From Vibrio parahaemolyticus (GTDB lineage Bacteria > Pseudomonadota > Gammaproteobacteria > Enterobacterales > Vibrionaceae): a stretch of 64,000 bases of DNA. The stretch covers positions 310,001-374,000 of the forward strand of contig NZ_UHIL01000002.1 of NCBI RefSeq assembly GCF_900460535.1, read 5' to 3'. Below, piece after piece: positions 1-7,283 of the stretch. Each line of letters starts with the position of its first letter. The first letter of the stretch is position 1. The notes under the pieces were generated by a model. The model was given only the letters and a program-made list of their open reading frames with translations, did not search any database and was not told the DNA's origin. Made by a program: the position numbers and the translations under genes.

Positions 1-299
1 ATCAACATATACCCTTCTTTAGGGATCGTTTTAATCTCACACATGACGCCTTCCAACATTTGTAAGGATTTGCGCAAGTTTGAAATCGCCTTTGTAAGTG
101 ACGTTTCACTCACTAACACTTTTCCCCAGACTTTGTCCTGAATGTCTTCTTTGGAAATGACCACATTAGCATTCTCACACAATAGTTTTAGAATCGCTGA
201 CTCACGTCCACCCAAGCTGATAATTTGCTCAGGGCTGATTACTTCTCGTTTTAGTGTGTCGAAGATAACTTGGTTACCTAACAAGTAGTTTCTTAACAT
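1..299 (-). CDS. vtrB: T3SS2 transcription regulator VtrB, N-terminal part (cut by window edge)
   Basis: Reading leftward from an ATG at 299, the frame stays open to the window edge. It starts MLRNYLLGNQVIFDT and continues through an OmpR/ToxR-type winged helix (segments IISLGGRESAILKLL, ISKEDIQDKVWGK, TSLTKAISNLRKSL, IKTIPKEGYML). This is the DNA-binding domain. The family would next have a transmembrane helix, which lies outside the window. In V. parahaemolyticus VtrB is a membrane-bound activator of the T3SS2 genes and is itself switched on by the bile-responsive VtrA/VtrC pair. Its position next to vscQ2 fits. It has its own promoter region, because a terminator ends the upstream operon at about 514-535. 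Family assignment is firm; the name rests on context. Confidence 0.88.
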   Translation of the reverse strand, partial: MLRNYLLGNQVIFDTLKREVISPEQIISLGGRESAILKLLCENANVVISKEDIQDKVWGKVLVSETSLTKAISNLRKSLQMLEGVMCEIKTIPKEGYML

Positions 300-470
300 A
301 GTGAACCCTTTTCATCATTTTGATTGATTTGTAATTGAGAGTGAAAGAGAACATCTCTGTCCTTAAGGGCAAATTGAGCAACGCTGCCCTAGAAAATCCG
401 AGGTCCGCATTATCTACGTCCACTTAATGATCTCGTGATAAAGTTATGAAAAAAGCATAAAAATTCCACG

Positions 471-516
471 AAAAACCTAAAATAAAATAAAAAACACATA
501 AAAACCTAAAATAAAA
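471..516 (-). promoter_or_regulatory. 17-bp direct repeat in the vtrB promoter region, candidate VtrA site
   Basis: The sequence AAAAACCTAAAATAAAA occurs at 471-487 and again at 500-516, so on the vtrB coding strand there are two copies of TTTTATTTTAGGTTTTT. They lie 172-217 bases upstream of the vtrB start in a very AT-rich stretch. VtrA, a ToxR-family regulator, is reported to need a T-rich element for vtrB activation. Linking these repeats to VtrA is inference. The second copy overlaps the 5' edge of the terminator stem. Confidence 0.5.
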
Positions 517-535
517 GGGCAATTCCTTGCCCTTT
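514..535 (-). terminator. Rho-independent terminator after vscQ2
   Basis: The arms AAAGGGCAA (514-522) and TTGCCCTTT (527-535) enclose a 4-base loop. Read on the minus strand the hairpin is followed by TATTTTAGGTTTTT. It lies directly after the last gene of the minus-strand T3SS2 operon and separates it from vtrB. Confidence 0.8.
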
Positions 536-542
536 CACAAAA

Positions 543-758
543 TTACGATTTCACTTGATTTACGTTGTCAATCGATACGCCGTATTGATCATCAATTTTG
601 ATCAGTGTCCCTGTTGCAATCAATTCATTGCCGCTTTTAAGCATCACTTCCGATTGTACGAAATCATCGATTTTTATCATGTTGCCCTTTTGCAAGTGAA
701 GCAGCTCTTCAAGCGTCATGGAACAGCGTGCAATAACAACATCGATCGCTATTTTCAC
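543..758 (-). CDS. vscQ2: Small SpoA-domain C-ring protein (SctQ C-terminal type), VscQ2
   Basis: This 71-residue protein is a single SpoA/FliN-type domain. It shows MTLEELLHLQKGNMIKIDD, then a basic/acidic strand, a glycine turn and IDDQYGVSIDNV, as in FliN and the C-terminal part of YscQ/SpaO. It would form the cytoplasmic sorting platform (C-ring) of T3SS2. The start is a GTG at 758, chosen because AAGGAGG sits six bases before it. It is two bases downstream of the preceding gene and is the last gene of the operon. A full-length SctQ is about 300 residues; the missing SpoA1 part may be the gene at 14813-15379. Confidence 0.82.
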   Translation of the reverse strand: MKIAIDVVIARCSMTLEELLHLQKGNMIKIDDFVQSEVMLKSGNELIATGTLIKIDDQYGVSIDNVNQVKS

Positions 759-760
759 AA

Positions 761-1411
761 TTAGCCTCCTTGGCTCAACGTTACAATCACACGGCGCACA
801 TCACGAATTTCCTCTTGTGCAGAAGTGATTTCTGTCATTACGTTTTTAAACTTCTGTTGTTCTGTATCGATATCAACCTGAATGGTGTCACAGTACGCTG
901 TCATGGTTGCGTTCAGAGACTGCAAGTCAGTGTAGGAAACGCGGTGAGTTTTGGATGCATTAAGATCTAGCCCTGTAATCGCAGCAATACCACGGTCATC
1001 TTTCAACTCTTCTCTGATAATTCGGTCGATATCTGTTAGGTGCTGTCCAGAAACGCTATCACCCAATGGCGTTCTGGTATTATTGTCATTTGGGTTCGTA
1101 TGGTTCATGTTATCTTGCATGACCAAACCCCAAATTCGGTTGATTTCCGCGATAGCATTGGACCAAGTCTCGATCGTATCAGCCATGGTTTTCGCTCGAA
1201 CCGTTTGCTGATCTAAATAACGACTTAAAAGGTCATCAATTAAATCCAGTGGGTCTTTAACCGAAGCGCGCACATCAGAATGCGGTACAGACGAAGCAGC
1301 ACGCTGTATGATCGGACTTTGTTGAGTTAGTTGCTCTGCTACCACCTCGTTGCGTCGAGTTAATGGTACATCTGACGGTACGCTAAACCCAGAAATAGAA
1401 GAGTTCATCAT
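761..1411 (-). CDS. T3SS2 coiled-coil protein, possible exported tip/filament-type component
   Basis: I do not firmly recognise this 216-residue protein. The N-terminus (about 1-60) is Ser/Thr/Pro-rich and polar, like a type III secretion signal. Residues about 55-105 and 175-212 are helical with heptad-like spacing, with a polar loop between them (NHTNPNDNNTR). This two-helix layout resembles EspA/tip-type exported components, but no motif proves it. It starts at ATG 1411 after GAGAGG. The position between SctD and SctQ genes in the T3SS2 operon makes a structural or export role likely. Confidence 0.6.
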   Translation of the reverse strand: MMNSSISGFSVPSDVPLTRRNEVVAEQLTQQSPIIQRAASSVPHSDVRASVKDPLDLIDDLLSRYLDQQTVRAKTMADTIETWSNAIAEINRIWGLVMQDNMNHTNPNDNNTRTPLGDSVSGQHLTDIDRIIREELKDDRGIAAITGLDLNASKTHRVSYTDLQSLNATMTAYCDTIQVDIDTEQQKFKNVMTEITSAQEEIRDVRRVIVTLSQGG

Positions 1412-1423
1412 TTCAACCTCTCT

Positions 1424-2422
1424 TTAAACATCAATCAAATAAACTCGAGTATGCTCTCCGTCAAAGAACACGACTTTATCCTGCGCTATTGACTTAATCA
1501 CACCCAGTTTTGGCACTTCACTTCCCTCCCAATACCTCTTGCTCTCATCAAAGAGATATCGGCCAGAGTGAGATGAATAAAAAATAGAGTACGGGAACTG
1601 ATCATCCGGAATGATAATCGCGTTATCTGCTCTTGATTTAACCGAAGCCAACATGTGGCTCAGGCCCGCACCTTTTAAAAGTTCTGACACTTTCGTAGGA
1701 TCAGAAACATACCAATTGTCGTTCTCATCTCGATAGAAGCTGATGCCGTGTCGGCCCAGCAATGCCATGAAATGATTGTCATCTTCTTTGGTGTCTACCC
1801 TGATTTCGTCATATCCATCTTTACGAACAATCTTCATATCTAGGGGTTTACCAGAATATTCAGAAACAACAGCAACATTAAACTGTGACACTTGCTCATA
1901 TTTGTCACTCGCTAATGGCTTAATAAAATTCTTCCAAGAAGACGGCAAATTCTTTACATCCTCTTTGCCCGTTACATAAAGAACGCCTTCTGAAATATAG
2001 CCGCTGCCAATCGCACTAATTCGATCACCAAATTCTTCTCCCTGATGAAAATTGTTTATTCCATACCCCACAATAGCAACGCTAACATGCGCCAATAACG
2101 TGACCAAGAGTACCGAACGGTATCGTTTAAAGTAGTAACGTCGAAGATTTGGGTTTCTCTCACCTTTTCGATAAACAAACAGGCATACACCTTTGTATTG
2201 AAAAACTCTGTTCTGAACTAGGGACAATGTTTTAGAAGTTTGTTTTAATACCGGACTCCCATTTTCTAGTGCCAGCTCAAAGCTTTCATCAGATTGTAAG
2301 TATTCTGGGATCGGAACTGTTTTGTCGTTGTCGCTCTGTTCATTTCCACTGAATACCAAAGTTGACTCAAAAGGAAATGCCACACCTTTTAGGGGACCCT
2401 CTACGAATTCAGCTAGCCACAT
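1424..2422 (-). CDS. vscD2: Inner-membrane ring protein SctD (YscD/PrgH type)
   Basis: The protein has a cytoplasmic FHA-like N-terminus (MWLAEFVEGPLKGVAF... LVFSGNEQSD), a single membrane helix at about residues 104-124 (VLLVTLLAHVSVAIVGYGI), and a long periplasmic part, the SctD layout. It would form the outer of the two inner-membrane rings. An upstream in-frame GTG at 2437 would add five residues, but the family start (W-L-x-x-F-x-x-GPLxG) favours the ATG at 2422. The start overlaps the end of the preceding chaperone gene by 14 bases, consistent with translational coupling. Confidence 0.75.
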   Translation of the reverse strand: MWLAEFVEGPLKGVAFPFESTLVFSGNEQSDNDKTVPIPEYLQSDESFELALENGSPVLKQTSKTLSLVQNRVFQYKGVCLFVYRKGERNPNLRRYYFKRYRSVLLVTLLAHVSVAIVGYGINNFHQGEEFGDRISAIGSGYISEGVLYVTGKEDVKNLPSSWKNFIKPLASDKYEQVSQFNVAVVSEYSGKPLDMKIVRKDGYDEIRVDTKEDDNHFMALLGRHGISFYRDENDNWYVSDPTKVSELLKGAGLSHMLASVKSRADNAIIIPDDQFPYSIFYSSHSGRYLFDESKRYWEGSEVPKLGVIKSIAQDKVVFFDGEHTRVYLIDV

Positions 2423-2801
2423 TCTTGGTAATCTCACTCTTCAATTTATTGACTACTGAGACAGTTTCAGACAGAAATTTCAACAACACTTGAGGATGCT
2501 CTGGCGCAACTAAGTGACGAACAAAGCAACATCCGTAACTTTTAACCTCTGCGACATAACCATCTCTAGTAAGGTCGAAAGAGCTATTGAGGCGCACTTG
2601 CTGTCTTGCTGCCAACTTTTTGACAATCGGTACAATCACTAACATCTGGCCATGTAACCCAATTCGTGCACCATCTTCTACATAGCAATCCATGCCAGAA
2701 TAGTGACAAGCCAATGATTGATCTGCATTCAGGTTTATGGACTTTCCGTTTGTCAACTGAGCAAACTCACTCATCAGCAATTGAAATTTTCTATTTGCCA
2801 T
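2409..2801 (-). CDS. CesT-like type III secretion chaperone
   Basis: A 130-residue protein with the alpha/beta pattern of class I chaperones (CesT/SycE/InvB). It has an N-terminal helix (FQLLMSEFAQL), a beta hairpin around ADQSLACHYSG...VEDGARIGLHGQMLVIVPI and a C-terminal helix (PQVLLKFLSETVSVVNKLKSEI). Such proteins dimerise and hold effectors for export. The partner cannot be read from the sequence. It overlaps the lipoprotein gene upstream by 11 bases and SctD downstream by 14, so it is part of the operon. Confidence 0.6.
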   Translation of the reverse strand: MANRKFQLLMSEFAQLTNGKSINLNADQSLACHYSGMDCYVEDGARIGLHGQMLVIVPIVKKLAARQQVRLNSSFDLTRDGYVAEVKSYGCCFVRHLVAPEHPQVLLKFLSETVSVVNKLKSEITKNVAS

Positions 2802-3639
2802 TACTTTTTAGCCTTACATCAATTGAAAATCTTCGTTGTTTAACACGTTGTTCCGCTGTCTCTAGCCCATTTTCTACGGTTCCTCGAATTGCTATTGATA
2901 CGTTTCGAAGCCCTTCTTCAACAAGAAAATCTCTCACCGCCAATGCCCGTCGATCTGCCAGAACTCGGTTTTTGGCATAAGAACCTGAAGAGTCCGCTAT
3001 GCCATAGATGACTAGTTCTTTTACAGGTAAATTCTTCAACTTTTGAATGAGTTGTAACAATGTTTCCTTTGATGCTTGCGTTAACTCATATTCATTAACT
3101 GGAAATAAGTTCTCGAAGACTAACCTTAAATTTCCTTCTCCAATCAGATAAGCGTCTAAACCATCGATGCCGCTATTACCAAAAAGAGGATAACCCTGCC
3201 CATTCGTACTATTTCTATCTCCATTTCCAGATGAATGCTTTCCGTTCGAGCGATAATTTCTCGGATCCCACACATTCAAGCCGGTACCCAGACTTTTGTG
3301 AGGATCAACCAAATTACTGTACAACCAGTATTCGCCTTCACATGTCCATACCTCTGTTAAACCGTAGGTATTGAGGTTTGCTAAATAATAACGATTGGGT
3401 TCTAATGGCTGGTCAATCTCCAAACATGCCTGCTCATGAGGTGAGTTTTCAATATATCCTGGCGCCTGATGTACAATGAAACGAAAGTTATTCGGATCAG
3501 AGACATGAGTCACGACCATGTTATAAATATCTGGTTCCCAATCTATGTCGAGAATTAAATTATCTTCTCGAATTGGTCCACTGCATGCAGTCAACAAGCT
3601 AGCAAACCCAATAAAAACAAATTTATTTTTTCTTAACAT
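2791..3639 (-). CDS. OmpA-family peptidoglycan-associated lipoprotein of the T3SS2 cluster
   Basis: The N-terminus carries a lipoprotein signal with lipobox L-T-A-C (Cys19). The C-terminal ~100 residues form an OmpA-type peptidoglycan-binding domain (LVIYGIADSSGSYAKNRVLADRRALAVRDFLVEEG). The middle, about residues 30-170, is unfamiliar. It should be an outer-membrane lipoprotein that grips the cell wall. Inside a T3SS operon it might help the apparatus or secretin anchor; that is inference. It overlaps vscU2 by 17 bases at its 5' end and the chaperone gene by 11 at its 3' end. Confidence 0.8.
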   Translation of the reverse strand: MLRKNKFVFIGFASLLTACSGPIREDNLILDIDWEPDIYNMVVTHVSDPNNFRFIVHQAPGYIENSPHEQACLEIDQPLEPNRYYLANLNTYGLTEVWTCEGEYWLYSNLVDPHKSLGTGLNVWDPRNYRSNGKHSSGNGDRNSTNGQGYPLFGNSGIDGLDAYLIGEGNLRLVFENLFPVNEYELTQASKETLLQLIQKLKNLPVKELVIYGIADSSGSYAKNRVLADRRALAVRDFLVEEGLRNVSIAIRGTVENGLETAEQRVKQRRFSIDVRLKSNGK

Positions 3640-4663
3640 TTTTTTGCCTATTTAAGGTTGATATAATCACGGCGACATCTCTATAAAATTCCTTAGGCAA
3701 AAAATCTTCCCCACTTTTCATATTACGATAAAGTGAACGCGCCAATGGAATATTTTCAATAATTGGAATCCCTTGTTCTTCTAAGCGCTTCCTTTCAGAT
3801 AAAGCAAGCGACTCGGTAGATATTTTTAGAACTACTGGTATTTTTTCTATTTTAGGTTCGTAACTAATAGGCACCAAGATATGCGTCGGGTTAGCCACTG
3901 CAAATGTTGGTTTTCTTCCTTTTGTTACAGGAGATTCCATCACCTCTCGCATTCTTCGACGTCTTTCATACTTAATTTCTGGTGAACCTTCTGTTTCTTT
4001 CAGTTCATTTTTCATTTCTGTGAATGTCATGCGATTTTTTTGGTGAAAATGATACTTTTCAGCCAAATAGTCTATAGATCCAACACAGACACCATAAACC
4101 AAATAGAAAAGAGAAACGGCACCTATTGAATAAAGTAAGTAATAAATAAAGTAAGGATAGTTATTAATTTCATTTAGCTTATATAACTCTGCCCCTAAAA
4201 CGTCAAAAACATACTTCAATAAAAAAAGCAAAAACAACAGTTCTAAAACTTTACGAGACGAACGTGAAATAGCTTCAACACCAAAAATATTTTTAGCCCC
4301 GTTAACTGGGTTAATTTTATCGATCTTAAAACCCAAAGCTTCCGTGCTTATTACAGATTTATTGATCATAACCCACTCAAAAACAGCCATCACTATTTTA
4401 AAGAATGCCAAAAATCCAATAGTATAACCTAGTATAGAAAACATGTTATCTATACCCACATTTATGTCTGATTGAATAGCTGAAGAAATCCATTCATTAG
4501 TATATTCAAATAGACTGTGTAAGGTGATAACTATAATAATGCAAAAAACAAACAGTTCTAACGTAGGTTCTGCTAATTCTGTTTTCGGAAATTGCCCTTT
4601 CTTCTTTAGATCACGCAGTTTTTTTTCTGTCGGGGGGTATTTCTTAGGTTCTGTTGACTCCAT
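3623..4663 (-). CDS. vscU2: T3SS2 export gate switch protein VscU2 (SctU/FlhB family)
   Basis: A 346-residue SctU protein. The N-terminus PTEKKLRDLKKKGQFPKT is typical. Four membrane helices follow (about 35-55, 75-98, 140-160, 172-196), then a charged linker and the autocleavage motif N258-P-T-H261. Cleavage between N258 and P259 is a family property and sets substrate switching. The start is ATG 4663; the preceding gene vscV2 ends 11 bases away. All family hallmarks are present and the length is normal. Confidence 0.95.
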   Translation of the reverse strand: MESTEPKKYPPTEKKLRDLKKKGQFPKTELAEPTLELFVFCIIIVITLHSLFEYTNEWISSAIQSDINVGIDNMFSILGYTIGFLAFFKIVMAVFEWVMINKSVISTEALGFKIDKINPVNGAKNIFGVEAISRSSRKVLELLFLLFLLKYVFDVLGAELYKLNEINNYPYFIYYLLYSIGAVSLFYLVYGVCVGSIDYLAEKYHFHQKNRMTFTEMKNELKETEGSPEIKYERRRRMREVMESPVTKGRKPTFAVANPTHILVPISYEPKIEKIPVVLKISTESLALSERKRLEEQGIPIIENIPLARSLYRNMKSGEDFLPKEFYRDVAVIISTLNRQKNVKKK

Positions 4664-4674
4664 TTAAACACCCA

Positions 4675-6561
4675 CTATTGTATGTTAATTACCTCTGAAC
4701 TAGATATGCAATTGTTGTCTACAATATCACTATGGCTACAAACGATTAGCGTTGACATGACTTGTTGAACAAATGTTTTAACAACGTTAAGTTCATTATC
4801 GTTCACAACTAACACAGGTCTATTCTTATGAGATAGAAGTAAACGCTTGATTTCTGATTTTAGTGCTTTCTGGATCTCAATCAGTCTCTCAAAGTCTTCA
4901 AACTCACCTGCTACATATCCACTAATTTCCTCAGTCAGTTCAGGACTAAGCAACATTACGTGAACCTTTCCATCACTATTTAATAAGCGAGCGGTAATTT
5001 CGTACCTAGCTTGATGTCGAATCCGTGTGAGCCAGTTCCTAGGATCATTTTCAACTCTCGACCAATAAATAAGAGATTCAAAAAAGCTTACTCGGTCCAA
5101 ATAAAATTCTGGAGAACGAATCATTTGTTTCAGAACATCATGAACACGATTTAAACCAACAGCAGAATCAATTTCACTCTTCATGATTTCACTCTGTGAA
5201 GCTAATTCTGCGACAATGTTACAGCTATGTTGTAAATTGTATTTTTCAATGAGTCTCGTTTGAATGAAATAACTAATAATTTCATCCAAGTTTGAACTCA
5301 AGTCATCATGCAGATTAAATGTGTCATCATTTAATATTTCCACGATGCCTTCAGCCGAGCTTTGAGAAAATTGGTACGTTTGTATACCCGAAATATACAC
5401 TGCGATATCAACATCTAAATCAGGATCTACAAGCACCGCTGGTTCACCTAACGCTTGTCCCCAAACTCTCTCTTCAACAGCCTTCAGGCGTTTTTTGATT
5501 AGGCTTTGATATTGCCCATCACGAAATACAAATTTTAGAGATTCGAAAACCCCACTTCCTTCTGGCTCAAACTTTACAGCAACACTGTTGTTTCCATTTT
5601 TTTTCCAAAGCAATATAGCCATAACAACGCAGAGCACAGCAAGTGGCAAACAGACATACATTAATGTTGGATTTAGTAGGCCAATTAGCATAATCACTAC
5701 ACCAACCACTAAAAGACTCTTCCAGAATGTTCGAATCTGCGCCATCATTTGGCTCATAAACGAACTGGATTCGTCTTCCGAGCCTTTAATACGAGTCAGA
5801 TAAACACCACATGCCATTGATAACAACAAACTCGGTATCTGTGAAACAAGGCCATCCCCAATCGTAAGTACCGAGAATCGCTTCACGCTCTCCGACAACG
5901 ACAAATCAAACTGGTTGATGCCCACATAAATTCCACCAAACAAGTTGACAAGGCTGATCAGGATACCAGCAATCGCGTCACCTTTTACGAACTTCATCGC
6001 TCCATCTAGTGAGCCAAACAGTTTGTTTTCCGTACCGAGATCAGCACGAAGCTTTTGAGCCTGCTCTCCGGAAATAAGACCACTTTTCAGGTCCCCATCA
6101 ATGGTCATCTGCTTACCAGGTAAAGCATCTAACGAGAATCGCGCACCTACCTCGGCAACACGTTCACCACCTTTTGTCACAACGAGAAACTGTACAATAG
6201 TAATAATGACGAAGATCAAAAGACCCGAGATTAGGTTTCCCCCCATCACGAACTCACCAATCGTCTCAATAACTCGGCCTACATCTTCGTTTGCGATGAT
6301 GTTTCTTGTCGTAGCAATAGATAACAACAGTCGAAACGTGGTTAAAAGTAATACCATTGTAGGTAAAAATGTGACTTTCAGCGGCTGGTCGTTTTCTAAC
6401 ATGATAATCAACAGCAACGCCGAGCTTACAAAGCTAATCAACAAAAAAAAGTCGATGACCACACCAGGCAGTGTTACCAATATGATTGTTGGTAGCAAAA
6501 ATGCAATCATCACACTACTTGGATTAAATAGTAGTGTTGAATTACGTAGTTTTGAAATCAT
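4675..6561 (-). CDS. vscV2: T3SS2 major export gate protein VscV2 (SctV/FlhA family)
   Basis: A 628-residue SctV protein. The N-terminal half has about eight membrane helices with the FHIPEP-family loop (LPGKQMTIDGDLKSGLISGEQAQ). The C-terminal half is the cytoplasmic domain that forms the nonameric ring receiving chaperone-effector complexes. It is somewhat shorter than the usual 680-700 residues, mainly at the C-terminus. The start ATG at 6561 overlaps the stop of the SctL gene by four bases. Confidence 0.96.
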   Translation of the reverse strand: MISKLRNSTLLFNPSSVMIAFLLPTIILVTLPGVVIDFFLLISFVSSALLLIIMLENDQPLKVTFLPTMVLLLTTFRLLLSIATTRNIIANEDVGRVIETIGEFVMGGNLISGLLIFVIITIVQFLVVTKGGERVAEVGARFSLDALPGKQMTIDGDLKSGLISGEQAQKLRADLGTENKLFGSLDGAMKFVKGDAIAGILISLVNLFGGIYVGINQFDLSLSESVKRFSVLTIGDGLVSQIPSLLLSMACGVYLTRIKGSEDESSSFMSQMMAQIRTFWKSLLVVGVVIMLIGLLNPTLMYVCLPLAVLCVVMAILLWKKNGNNSVAVKFEPEGSGVFESLKFVFRDGQYQSLIKKRLKAVEERVWGQALGEPAVLVDPDLDVDIAVYISGIQTYQFSQSSAEGIVEILNDDTFNLHDDLSSNLDEIISYFIQTRLIEKYNLQHSCNIVAELASQSEIMKSEIDSAVGLNRVHDVLKQMIRSPEFYLDRVSFFESLIYWSRVENDPRNWLTRIRHQARYEITARLLNSDGKVHVMLLSPELTEEISGYVAGEFEDFERLIEIQKALKSEIKRLLLSHKNRPVLVVNDNELNVVKTFVQQVMSTLIVCSHSDIVDNNCISSSEVINIQ

Positions 6562-7154
6562 ATAGACTCCAAGACACCTCTTAACTCTTCAACGATTTTC
6601 TGAGTATTAATACTAACCACACTGTCACTATTTTCGATAGTCAGCGCGACCCCATCTGCCATTTCCTGCCTTTGGATCTTCAGTGTTTTAGCTTCATCTT
6701 CAAGCTCCGCATGTAACACATCTATTAAATGATTTATCAGGTTTTCACTTTGGCTAAGTTTTGTTAAACGAGAAGATACTGCCAAAGCAATTTGTGTTTT
6801 CAGTTCATTTTTTATTTCTGAAACCATGCGTTCTATACCAATGAGCTTTTCGCTTAGAATTTGCTCCGCGCTAAAAAACCAGTCCATCTGTTGGTCAACC
6901 CACTCATCAGCTATTTTTTTATATTCTTTAGAAATGCTTTCGTTTAGCTCTCTCTCTTTCTCTTCAATTAATTCTAATATCTGATTTTCAAGCAATCGTT
7001 GGTATTCAGTAACTTTGTCTTCCATTGCCATCAACAAAGCACGAGATTCCTGATACATAACTAATTCTGATTTTTTTACTACGTTAGAGCTTCGATTTGA
7101 CTTAAAGCCTAGACGCGGAATCTCATAATCAGACTTTCTTAACTCTATGTACAA
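6558..7154 (-). CDS. vscL2: SctL-type stator protein (YscL/FliH-like)
   Basis: This 198-residue protein has a long charged coiled coil (about residues 35-90) and a C-terminal segment with NLINHLIDVLHAELEDEAKTLKI, the layout of SctL/FliH proteins that link the ATPase to the C-ring. The start is a TTG at 7154, chosen because a perfect GGAGGT (7161-7166 on the minus strand) sits six bases upstream; the next ATG is 31 codons in. It is the first gene after the vopV terminator and leads the block vscL2-V2-U2-lipoprotein-chaperone-D2. The assignment rests on layout and context. Confidence 0.68.
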   Translation of the reverse strand: MYIELRKSDYEIPRLGFKSNRSSNVVKKSELVMYQESRALLMAMEDKVTEYQRLLENQILELIEEKERELNESISKEYKKIADEWVDQQMDWFFSAEQILSEKLIGIERMVSEIKNELKTQIALAVSSRLTKLSQSENLINHLIDVLHAELEDEAKTLKIQRQEMADGVALTIENSDSVVSINTQKIVEELRGVLESI

Positions 7155-7219
7155 AGGAGCACCTCCAATTCAAATTTATTCAGACTTTATCCACACCAAA
7201 TATGATTATCAAAGGAAAA

Positions 7220-7258
7220 AAAAAGACTAAACCTGAGCAAATCTGATTTAGTCTTTTT
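7220..7258 (-). terminator. Terminator after vopV
   Basis: Two perfect 12-base arms, AAAAAGACTAAA (7220-7231) and TTTAGTCTTTTT (7247-7258), with a 15-base loop and a minus-strand T-run. It ends vopV transcription, so vscL2 and the genes after it need their own promoter in about 7155-7219 or read-through. Confidence 0.85.
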
Positions 7259-7283
7259 CAATTTTAAAGAAGCACTATCGCTA

